Assembly: GCA_027924585.1 (NCBI GenBank)
Contig: BSBM01000904.1
Span: 15,350,501 to 15,414,500, forward strand
Reading direction: 5' to 3'
DNA from: Larix kaempferi
Lineage: Eukaryota > Streptophyta > Pinopsida > Pinales > Pinaceae
DNA length: 64,000 bases
This document shows, one piece after another, positions 34,510 to 46,217 of the stretch (the stretch's first letter is position 1; every line of letters starts with the position of its first letter). Both the position numbers and the translations under genes were made by a program. The notes under the pieces were generated by a model. It was not told where the DNA came from. It saw only the letters and a list, made by a program, of their open reading frames with translations, and made no database searches.

Positions 34510-34880
34510 TGTGGGGAACCTCCAACAATTAATTGATGAAAATGCACGATATAGCATAACACAGAAGATATTTATTGATCACAGGCCACTTCGAGGGGGA
34601 AACCTCCTTTGAGCAAGCTCAATAAAAATAACTCGTGGATGCCTTCATTGGCCTCAACACATACGTATATATTAATTCTAAGCTAAACAACTATTAGTCC
34701 CCATGAATGTGGGATAATACAATATACTCACAGGATGAATTACAAAGTATATGCATCCAACAACAATGTACTAACAATGTGGGATAATACAATATACTCA
34801 CGGGATGACTTACAAAGAATATGTGTCCAACAACAATATACTAACAAAGTAAAGAGAAGGGTTGAAATGGGTTCCTAACA
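34510..34880 (-). repeat. Gypsy-B 3' LTR (371 bp)
   Basis: On the minus strand starts TGTTAGGAACCC and ends GGTTCCCCACA. The polypurine tract AAGGGGGAGGGGA precedes it (34881-34895 region). It contains CATATTCTTTGTAAGTC words as in gypsy-A. Confidence 0.88.
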
Positions 34881-35953
34881 TCCCCTCCCCCTTAGAAAAA
34901 GCTTTATCCTCAAAGCTTTAGATGTGGAAATTGTTGTTGAATCTGAAGGAGTGGTTCCCATGTAGCATCCTCTGGTTGCATTTTGTGCCACTGAATTAAT
35001 ACCTATGTGATGGATCGAGAGCGAAGATGAGGATGCTCCTATTGAGGATGGCCACCGTCTCCAAAATGATGTATCCTTCATTATCCAGTTCTGGTAAAAC
35101 AGTTTGTTCTTTGATGTTGGTGCCAAGAACTTTCTTTAGACAAGAGACATAAAATACTGGATGAATGCGGGAAGAAGGAGGAAGTTCCAATTTATAAGAA
35201 ACAGTCCCAATCTTCTGAAGAACCTTATATGGCCCATATAAATTTGGAGCGAGCTTATGATGCCCTTTGAGTTTCAGGGAGGATTGCTTGTAAGGCTGTA
35301 GATGAAGAAAAACCATATCACCTGCTTGAAAAGTGCACTCAGAATGGTGTTGATTGGATTTTTGTTTCATTCAATTTCTTTCCATGTGAATATTGTCCTG
35401 CAAAATGTGAAGAATCTAATCGTGGGTTCGAAGAATCGTGTCAACTTCCTGAACTGTTGAACTAATGGGGGTGTATGGAAGAAGCATTGGCGGTGCCTGA
35501 CCATATACTGCTTCATATGGAGTCATTTTAGATGCAATTTTGTAGGAGGTATTATACCACCATTCAGCGAGAGGAAGCCACTTTTCCCACTGATGTTGTT
35601 GTTTGGAGGTGAAGCAACGAAGATAATTTTCCAAACATTTGTTGATAATTTCATTCTGACCATCTGTTTGTGGGTGATACCCTGAACTCATATTTAGTTT
35701 GGTGCTAGTGTGGCGAAATAGTTTTGTCCAAAAATGACTGTGAAAGTTGCATCGCAATCTGAGACAATGGAAGACGGAAGATCTGGTCCAGGAAAATTTG
35801 TGCGACTGAGGAGGAAGTATAGGGATGGCTGAGGGCACAAAAATGACTATATTTGGAGATGTGATCAACTACAACCAAAATCAATGTCTTCCCTCCAGAT
35901 TTAGGGAGCCCTTCAATGAAATCCATAGAAATATCTGTCCAAATCCATGTAGG

Positions 35954-37995
35954 TGTAATGCCCCTAGAATGACTGTGGACCTTAAGGGCACCTGTCGAGT
36001 GACCCGGCTGAACAAATTCGATATAATGGTCTCTTGAGCCTTGTTATGTCTTAAATAATTGAGGAAAACCTGAAGATGGGAATGACGACAATAATTGATA
36101 AATGAATTAAAGAATTACGACAATAATTGATAAATGAATTAAAGAATTAAATTATATGTGTGGAGTGGTATAATTGATTGGTTAGTTCTTGCTTAACGAT
36201 TAGCCTGGATTGATCAAGTCAAAGTGCAGTAGGACAGTTACAGTCCTAGCTCTGCAACTTGGGAGGACACAACTGAGATGCGTCATAGCTTTCCATTTTT
36301 ATTCTGAACTTCGGGACGAAGTTCTAAATAAGTAGGGGTGTATGTAGTGCCCCTAGACTACTATAGACATTGAGGGCACCTGCTGAGTCACCTGACTGTT
36401 TGAAACATTAATAAAATAAGCCTATGATTTTATTTTGAGTATATTTATGATTACGATCGATTGATATATATGCATTTGGGTAGTTATTGTGAATGGACAG
36501 TTTCATGTTGTTTAACGATTAAACTTTGATATGAAAACTGTACATATGAATGATGCTTAACGACTAGCTGTGCAATTGATTATGTCATTAGACGAATGAG
36601 TAATGATTAAGTAAATTATAGATGCTTAATGAAGCAACAGATTTATAAACCAAATTGTGATTATTGAGGACAGTGCTACTAATTTACGTTTGTGAGAAAT
36701 GTGTGTAGCGACAGGTGAAATGGTTCACCAACGGACACACACAGGGAGAGCGACGACGATGTCGACTTCCGACGGAATACCACGCTTGAGCAGATAAGCA
36801 CTGATCCGCTTGCTCAAGAGGAAAGCGTGAGGGCGTACGAGGTGGGCCACGACGGAGCTGGTCACGTACGAGTTGAGGGGCGCACAGTGAGAACGGACTC
36901 ACTCCTCAGCGCCATTAGTCCCTAGATAGCATGTAGACGGAGGATGGATGGTAACGATTCCTAAAATCCCTACAAGAGTTCCCGCAAGTCAAAACGGAAA
37001 GATGGTGGCAGAAGGGCCCAACGATGTGGTACCCTGTCGAGAACAAAAAGAATGGACGCAAAGACCCAACGAGGTGGTACCATGCCAAGGAATGGAAACC
37101 ATGGATGATTGGACCCGACGGAGTGGTGCCATGTCAGGGGATTAAAAAATTAAGGAACCAGGAGCCCAACGACGCGGCACCATGATCCTAGTGAGTTTGA
37201 TTGTTAAATTAAACTGCATAAAAACTTAGGAGAATAACCCTAGATTATTACTTAGCAAATGCATAACAATAGCTTAGACATTTGCACATGAATAGTTATT
37301 TTGTTGAGCATTTAAAATAATAGAAATTATTATTTAGGAGCAAAATAGATTAGACACCTAGTCAACTAAAAGCTAGGAGTTGATTAAAATATCTGGGGGA
37401 CAAACTAGAGCAAACTTAGGGATGTAGGTGCACTTCCCAGAGAAACTAACACTTGGATGGGTGAGTGTTTTAATTAAATAAATAATTAAAACTATTTATT
37501 TATGCATGAAGCGACATGTGTCGCAGGAGATTTCCCTTTATAAGGAAGGCTTAAGGAATGGGTAAGGGGCCCATAATTTGGATGATTGTTGTAATTTTCG
37601 AATGCCTCAAAGACTTGCTGCTATCTAAGGGTTTGGCTTAGAAATCCTGGTGGGAAGGGAAGCCCAAGCTGAATTTCTGAAATACTTGTGTGAGCTCTAC
37701 GACCCAAAGCTCGGGGGAGGCCATGCGACTGAAAGCATGAGCCTATGGTTGGGTGGCGAAGCTAACGGTTGCTTCGCCTATGGTTAAACGAGCTTTGCTG
37801 GAGGGATCCTACGGAAGACGAAGGCGACAATGGACCAACCAAATCGGGTTGACAGGTTAAAGTTTTGCTTATTTTTGTTAAGTTATTCACGCTTTTTATT
37901 TTATTTTTCCAATAACTATGATGGCTAATTTGTTTGTATGAAGTTTTTAAAGTTTCAGGTTCAGTTCAAGGGGACCCTAAAGGAGGGGTCCTACA
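35954..37995 (+). repeat. LARD LTR copy 1 (2,042 bp)
   Basis: TGTAATGCCCC...GGTCCTACA. Compared with copies 2 and 3 it lacks 40 bp between two ACACACA words (after 36740), consistent with slippage or recombination between the short repeats. It contains a perfect tandem duplication of 32 bp (36085-36148), a GCGACATGTGTCGC inverted repeat (37511-37524) upstream of a TATA box (TATAAGG, 37539-37545), and four diverged repeats of about 48 bp around 37010-37185. Confidence 0.9.
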
Positions 37996-38002
37996 TTTGG
38001 TA

Positions 38003-40084
38003 TGTAATGCCCCTAGAATGACTGTGGACCTTAAGGGCACCTGTCGAGTGACCCGGCTGAACAACTTCGATATAATGGTCTCTTGAGCCTTGTTATGTCT
38101 TAAATGATTGAGGAAAACCTGAAGATGGGAATGACGACAATAATTGATAAATGAATTAAAGAATTACGACAATAATTGATAAATGAATTAAAGAATTAAA
38201 TTATATGTGTGGAGTGGTATAATTGATTGGTTAGTTCTTGCTTAATGATTAGCCTGGATTGATCAAGTCAAAGTGCAGTAGGACAGTTACAGTCCTAGCT
38301 CTGCAACTTGGGAGGACGCAACTGAGATGCGTCATAGCTTTCCATTTTTATTCTGAACTTCGGGATGAAGTTCTAAATAAGTAGGGGTGTATGTAGTGCC
38401 CCTAGACTACTATAGACATTGAGGGAACCTGCTGAGTCACCTGACTGTTTGAAACATTAATAAAATAAGCCTATGATTTTATTTTGAGTATATTTATGAT
38501 TACGATTGATTTATATATATGCATTTGGGTAGTTATTGTGAATGGACAATTTCATGTTGTTTAACGATTAAACTTTGATATGAAAACTGTACATATGAAT
38601 GATGCTTAACGACTAGCTGTGCAATTGAATATGTCATTAGACGAATGAGTAATGATTAAGTAAATTATAGATGCTTAATGAAGCAACAGATTTATAAACC
38701 AAATTGTGATTATTGAGGACAGTGCTACTAATTTACGTTTGTGAGAAATGTGTGTAGCGACAGGTGAAATGGTTCACCAACGGACACACAAAGGAATATG
38801 AAGGGTCGTAGAGTACGAGTAAATCACACACAGGGAGAGCGACGACGATGTCGACTTCCGACGGAATACCACGCTTGAGCAGATAAGCACTGATCCGCTT
38901 GCTCAAGAGGAAATCGTGAGGGCGTACGAGGTGGGCCACGACGGAGCTGGTCACGTACGAGTTGAGGGGCGCGCAGTGAGAACGGACTCACTCCTTAGCG
39001 CCATTAGTCCCTAGATAGCATGTAGACGGAGGATGGATGGTAACGATTCCTAAAATCCCTACAAGAGTTCCCGCAAGTCAAAACGGAAAGATGGTGGCAG
39101 AAGGGCCCAACGATGTGGTACCCTGTCGAGAACGAAAAGAATGGACGCAAGGACCCAACGAGGTGGTACCATGCCAAGGAATGGAAACCATGGATGATTG
39201 GACCCGACGGAGTGGTGCCATGTCAGGGGATTAAAAAATTAAGGAACCAGGAGCCCAACGACGCGGCACCATGATCCTAGTGAGTTTGATTGTTAAATTA
39301 AACTGCATAAAAAATTAGGAGAATAACCCTAGATTATTACTTAGAAAATGCATAACAATAGCTTAGACATTTGCACATGAATAGTTATTTTGTTGAGCAT
39401 TTAAAATAATAGAAATTATTATTTAGGAGAAAAATAGATTAGACACCTAGTCAACTAAAAGCTAGGAGTTGATTAAAATATCTGGGGGACAAACTAGAGC
39501 AAACTTAGGGATGTAGGTGCACTTCCCAGAGAAACTGACACTTGGATGGGTGAGTGTTTTAATTAAATAAATAATTAAAAATATTTATTTATGCATGAAG
39601 CGACATGTGTCGCAGGAGATTTCCCTTTATAAGGAAGGCTTAAGGAATGGGTAAGGGGCCCATAATTTGGATGATTGTCGTAATTTTCGAATGCCTCAAA
39701 GACTTGCTGCTATCTAAGGGTTTGGCTTAGAAATCCTGGTGGGAAGGGAAGCCCAAGCTGAATTTCTGAAATACTTGTGTGAGCTCTACGACCCAAAGCT
39801 CGGGGGAGGCCATGCGACTGAAAGCATGAGCCTATGGTTGGGTGGCGAAGCTAACGGTTGCTTCGCCTATGGTTAAACGAGCTTTGCTGGAGGGATCCTA
39901 CGAAAGACGAAGGCGACAATGGACCAACCGGATCGGGTTGACAGGTTAAAGTTTTGCTTATTTTTGTTAAGTTATTCACGCTTTTTATTTTATTTTTCCA
40001 ATAACTATGATGGCTAATTTGTTTGTATGAAGTTTTTAAAGTTTCAGGTTCAGTTCAAGGGGACCCTAAAGGAGGGGTCCTACA
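38003..40084 (+). repeat. LARD LTR copy 2 (2,082 bp)
   Basis: Same termini as copy 1, full length. It directly precedes the primer site, so it is the functional 5' LTR of the internal region. The 65-codon ORF within it (39037-39234) recurs in all copies because it is LTR sequence; it is not a gene. Confidence 0.9.
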
Positions 40085-40086
40085 TT

Positions 40087-40098
40087 TGGTATCAGAGC
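40087..40098 (+). promoter_or_regulatory. LARD primer binding site
   Basis: TGGTATCAGAGC two bases after LTR copy 2 (initiator tRNA-Met type). Only the first seven internal bases (TTTGGTA) survive after LTR copy 1. Confidence 0.85.
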
Positions 40099-43000
40099 CG
40101 GTCGAGCCTTGAGGGTGAACGACGGCGGGATTGGGGTTGCGATCTTTGTGGATTTACACCATCGAGCGGAGCTACAGGTTCGTAACCGCTAAAATATTTT
40201 TATATATATTTCTGTTTGATTTTATGATATGGATTTGGATTTCATGTACTCGTTGTATATTCAAGATTCGATATACAACTTCTGTTACTGTTTTTTTTTA
40301 AAAGAAAATGAGAATGTTAAGGAGAAACTACTCCTACAGGTTCGCAATTGTTGGAATATTTCATATATACGTTTCTGTTTTATTTTATTCGAGATTCCGT
40401 ATACAATTCCAGTTACTGTATTGTTAAAAAAAAAAAAGGAAAAAGAAAATGAGAATGTTAAGGTATGATTTAAGTTAGGTTTTATGTACAAAAGTGGCTA
40501 TATGGCAGATCGCATCTGTTGGGTTTTCTTTTTTTTTATCATGTCTAATCTGATGAATGAATCAATAGTTTGTAAATTTCTATTTTCTGAATTAATTAGT
40601 AGTACCTGTGAAATTATTTCAGTTTCTATGTCGATCTGTGATTACTGTGATTTAGTACATTTTCTGTGTAGATAACGAACTCAGAAATCTTATAATTATT
40701 ATCCGCTATTTGGATCGCCAATTTGACCTCCATGAATAGAAGTTGATTGCCAATCTGGTTCCCATGAAATTGTTTTAAACTCTGTTTTCTTTTTCTTAAC
40801 TGTAAATTCCATCGAATTCTGCAAGGACATTTCTAAGAGTCAGCGATGTAACTTTGTATCGTAAGAAACTCTGTCTTTTCAATTTGTATAATACCTGAGT
40901 TGATTCCTGAAATTATATTTGCCATAGATGTTTCTTTTCTGCACTCGGTTATATAGGAATTCCGTTATCTGTTTATTGAATCTCAGAGTTCTGTGTCAAT
41001 CAATTAGAGTTATTATAAGATCTGTGTTGTTACTGGGTTGTTACATTGCACTTGAGCTCGACTCCTTCAACAGTTTTTGCTAGATACGTTTTATTCTACA
41101 TCTATGATTTCGCTGAGTATTATTCTTGTTGCCCAGATCTTGGATGAGATGCCCGATTGAAATCGTTGCCAATCGTGGATCTCTGTATGTCTAGATTTGC
41201 TACTACGATTTTGAAAATGTAAATTCATATTTCTGCTGTGTATCCTCTTGTTTGCCCAGATTTTGGATGAGACGCCTGATTGAAATCATTGCCAATCATG
41301 GATCTCTGTATATCCAGATCCACTACTGCGATTTGGAAAACGTAATTTTCTATATATCCTTGTTTCCCAGATTCAAAACCCTGTTGTATCCAACCCATGT
41401 CTCGAGAGTGGTTCACCTAATTGATTCAATTCCTTTTAATACGAATCAACCCTGCGATTTTATTCGATTTCCAGGTATGAAACCCACGATTTATAATTTT
41501 AACTGAACTCTGTGTTCATTCTGGAATTTGATTAGACGCTTCCATGCCCAGTAACTATTGGTACCAATCTCATACCCTGCAAAAGTCTTTATGGATTTCT
41601 TTTTTTTTTTCTTGGCTTTTCTTTCAACTCAAAATCGAACAGGTCTCTCTCTCCAAAGTTATGTACAAATGATTCTTGAATTTTAAAATTATGGTTCGAC
41701 AAATTTTGCACAGATCGATCTTTTTTTTTCTTTTCTGTATATGAATAATTCTTCTGCGTTGGTTAAAACGTCATTGGGCTCGGGTTGATGTGGATCTCGA
41801 CCCTTAGAATAGTGCACAGGCATATGTTCCAAATTTGGGTAATACTGACATTACAGATCATATCAACCTCTCCTTCTTTAAGTATATAATATTTCCGCTC
41901 CACTAATCTCCATCGGAATCGAATCCATCTGAGTCCTAAGGTCCTATAACTTAAGATCTCTAATTTCTTGTCTTGGCTAAATGCTGCTTCTAAGCTAAGG
42001 TTGTGTGGATCGTATTCTTCAGATTTGTTTAAAGGGTATATCTCTATACTGTTCTGGCTAACGCCTATACTCCCAGATCGTGTAAATTTCCATCAAACAT
42101 GCCTTGCATTAGAACAATGATATTCGCGGCTGGATAATATCTTTGGTTAAAATCAAGGATCTTCAACTTGGACCCATTACAAAACAATCTACTAATCTCT
42201 GTGGAAGTTTAATTTAAAGTCTTGTATCCACCAAGTCCCTATATATTGAACCTTTGCATTCGACCTATGGTTTACCAATCATAAATTCTTTATTAACCAC
42301 CCACGTTGAGAAAAACGCCTAGGAATTTTGTGATTGATCTCAGTATTTGCATTATATTCTCAGCACTCATTTTCTTTAAAGAAAACGCAGATCAGATTGA
42401 TCTTGGCGTTTGATTGTAACCCCAGTACTCTTTTTCTTTTAAAACACAGATCCGATCGATCTCAGTATCTGTATTGTATTTTGAACACTATTTTTCTTTA
42501 AAAACACAGATCAGATTGATCTCGGGGTTTGATTGTAATTCCGGTACTCTATTTTTACTCGAACCCCTTTAGCTTTCCCATAAGTTTTGATAGCATCCAA
42601 TCCAACAACTAATCCGATGCTCAACGCTTCTATGTTCTCAAACCTGTGTAACCTTGAGACTTGTCCTTTTGGCCAAACGACCTTACTGGAATCGTTTTTT
42701 TCTGGAAACCACCTTTGTAATTTAGGTTATGCTTTATCTTTGGGATCTTCGTTTTCGATTTTTTTGTTTTTTTTAAACTCTTAAGACCTCTGTGAGGGTT
42801 GAGTCTGACACTGGATTTAATCTTTCTTGAGTAGCGTAAACCATTCTTTTGCTTTGGGAATTTTACCCTAGGTAATTCGATCTTGTTTCCCTTATCCTCT
42901 CCGTGATTAACTTTTTTCTTTTATGTCCAGATCGGAATTGGATCTCAAATATCTCCCTCATTGTTTTTACCCTGTTGTAAAATTCGGTAACCTCCGAATC

Positions 43001-46000
43001 GCGTGAACTCTGTCCATTAGAATTTATTTTACTGTGGTAAACAAAACCAGTATTACACTGTCGAGACTCGGATTCTTAACCTTGAAATTATTTAACTCTG
43101 TCCAAACACTGCAACTTTATATTTCCGTGGTAGGTATTAATTCTTTATCACTGATCAAACGCCTCGATCTCTTTTTGTATCAACGTATGGGTAATATCTA
43201 GTGTCGATGTAAGGGCTAGACCCTGCCATCGTTTTTATACTTTAAATATTTGGTTGGCCGACGTCTTTATGACCAGATTTTGGACGGTTTCGTTTATGCT
43301 TGCAGTTTGAATACCCTTAATTGACACAGAGACCTTCGTATAAATGTTGCGACCTTCGTATAAATGTTGCGATGATCTCAGACCCGTTCCTTAACAAATC
43401 ATTGTGTCGAGTTTTAGTTTATTCGACTGAAGCCCTCAGCTTATACCTTAGCCGTGTAAACCTAAGTTTATGCCATCGGAAACCTTGCTTGATGCCTGTC
43501 TAGCTGACCTCCGTCCCACTCTCCTAACTCCTTGACTCTGTTGGTAACATTAACTCTAAACAATATGTAAACCTGAAACCCTGAGTGCCGTTGGATTGGC
43601 CCCTTAGTCCTTAGCTCATCACGCCGTCGCTCAACCTGGAGTGAGCACCGAATTTGTTGGAACTTTGTCTACCATAAGTTGTGAAATGAGTATTCTTCGG
43701 ATCACAACCATGATACCCTCTCTTCCATGCGATAATCGTGGAAGATGGTGATCTCCGTAACAAGTTTGTGTCACTGGAAGCTTCTACAGTTACGCTTCGT
43801 AGTTTACACCGAGCAGATAGTGGATTCAAGTGTATGATTGAGACCAAACCCTGTAATCTTGCCAAGCTGATAGGAGACTCTTCATGCCGAGCAGCGATTT
43901 TAGCTAGTCGCTGTTAGTCTTTTTGCACACATGTTCGTCTTTTGCACACCAAGATTTCTAAATAAGGAAATGCTATGACCTGGAATGACGAAAGGACATA
44001 TGCCTCATGCTAAAAGTAATTGCGGTTGAGATATATAATTCATGTTATAATTGTATACTTAATTTTAAATTGAGATTAAAATTTGAATGATGCATATATT
44101 TATGGTTTATATTTATATGAAGTAATAATTATATTATATTGCAATTAATCTGATAGATATTTATAATGATGAGTTACATACATATAGCTCAAATAGTATA
44201 CCTTGTTTTTTTTATTGAAGGAAAGATATATATACTTCCTTACTACAATATATATGACTCAATGTCTTATATCTCTCATAATCGACACATATTTAAAAGA
44301 TATATGCACTAATGGTTTGAGAACATGGTCACTTTTCTATTGATTTAAATTCAAAATTTACACATATAAATTGTTATACATATCGTTGAATTGTCACGAA
44401 CAGTCCAATCAATTGTATAATTAGATCGGAGGCAGGAGGACTTGGATGGAATGTATAGTTTAAGGTTTAAAGTTATGCCTCGATCCATCTCTTGGACTTC
44501 TCCTTAAATGAATTTCGATTTCGTAGATATTAGAAGTCATCATATAAATATACCTAAAGAATATATCTAGATGAGTCCGTAATTTATACAACTTTGAATT
44601 ATGAAAATAAATTAAATTATTTAGTGTTTATAAAAATTAATTATGGTGATTATTTGATGGAATTAGGGAAAATTTAGATATACCTTATCGATTATACAAT
44701 CATGCTTTTATTAGGAAAGAGAAAGTAATTATGCATCCCTATTTATAACAAAATTATAATGATACTTGAGTTATGGGAATAAAGAAATATATCTATTTTA
44801 CCAAATATACAATTGTACTTTGAATTAGGAAAGAAAAAGAAAAGGGTTAAGCATTAGTTGATAATGGTGCTTTTGTTATAGGAAAAAAAATGTGAATATA
44901 TTTAATTAATTAGATATTCATGCATGAAATATGAAACGAAAAGGGGTTATGCATTGGTTGATAATGGTATTTTTATTATAGGGAGAATGTAAATATATTT
45001 GATCAATTGGATATTCATGCTTGAAATATGAAAAGAAAAGATGATGTACTTTTGGATGGTAGGAACAAAAGAAAGGATAATGTACTGTTGTATTTTATAT
45101 TTCGTTTAGGAAATGGTATAAAATAAAAGACAAGATTAGATACTTTTGTATTTCATTTAGGAATTGGATGAAAAGCCTAAGCATTGTTTATATTTCATAA
45201 AAAAAAAAATTACGAGATAAGATGAATTAGATGAAAAAGTAAGTATTGTTCATGTTTCACACTTCGCTAGGATATGGCAGGATTGTAAAAGTTACGATAT
45301 ATTCATACACCCTGTCGATAGTGGTGCAATGCTATATATTTGTAATTCACACTATTAGTGGAATTGCGGCCCTTAAGAAATAAAACTCTATGGTGGGATT
45401 GGAATGATAGGGATGGATAAGATGCAGACTAGAACGTAGAAATGACAAATTGCACCCCTAAGATTAATGGGTAAGAGTTACTTATTTAAGTTATAATTCA
45501 ACTATGATAGAAGTTTAGAAAATCAGGGTTGAGTCAAGACCTTCATATATGTAGATATAAATGCCGACTTTTCAAGAATTTTTGAAGAATTGAAAGATTG
45601 AAGACTCTTTCTTGCTGAAACTTCCAATTGAGTATCGAAAGAGTAAAACAATGACAACTTTTGTAAAATAAAGTATTGAAACGATGAGCTAAACGCAATA
45701 ATATTAACCTCTTCAGATGACGAAACAATTATGAAAAGAAGACTAGACCTTAAGACAAGACTCGATGAGACTATATAGACACATAAGATGAAACTTGGAA
45801 AGCCCATCGAAATGGAGATCAAATGAAGATGATTTTAGTAAAACGATGTATGGAGATGATCAACACAATGAACTGAACACAATGCAACTGGTAGATAATT
45901 TGCACATCGTAAACCTTCGTACACGACTGGGAGGTATGGAAATCCTAGTTGGGCTTCACAATTATTGGATGTATAATCGGATTGATATTATACAAAATTA

Positions 46001-46205
46001 CGATTGAATTCCTAAGGATGTGTTGGAACCATAATAGATGATCTAGAAAACTAATGATTAGAACCACTAGTGTTTATGACCATGATTGTTTGAGAAAAAT
46101 AGAAGAGAATGAAAAGAAGATGAGAATGGGAAATTAAAAGGTAAAGCCTAGCATTGAAATTACGAGAACAACAAAAAAATTAACTTCGGGACGAAGTTCT
46201 ATTTA
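40099..46205 (+). other. LARD internal region, noncoding
   Basis: About 6.1 kb without a supported gene; the longest frames are under 100 codons and show no motif. The first half is T- and C-rich. Local duplications are visible: a segment of about 140 bp (near 40250-40320 and 40350-40465, both with GAAAATGAGAATGTTAAGG), one of 122 bp (41131-41225 and 41253-41345, with TTGGATGAGA.GCC.GATTGAAATC), three units of about 70 bp (42360-42550, ACACAGATC.GAT.GATCTC), a perfect 20-bp duplication (43331-43370), and one of about 100 bp (44840-45030). Confidence 0.75.
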
Positions 46206-46217
46206 TGAGGGGGTGTA
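46206..46217 (+). promoter_or_regulatory. LARD polypurine tract
   Basis: TGAGGGGGTGTA directly before LTR copy 3, preceded by the inverted pair in ACTTCGGGACGAAGTTC (46192-46208 region). The same signal, slightly changed, occurs inside every LTR. Confidence 0.7.

Noticed and set aside
36948-37145. 65-codon ORF repeated at 39037-39234 and 47252-47449
   Set aside because: It lies inside the LARD LTR, arises from the repeats of about 48 bp, has no known motif and recurs only because the LTR does.
37996-38002. TTTGGTA between LTR 1 and LTR 2 as a target duplication of a nested insertion
   Set aside because: No second TTTGGTA or TTGGT follows LTR 3, whose flank is GTAGG and matches the left outer flank; so the joint is internal to one unit.
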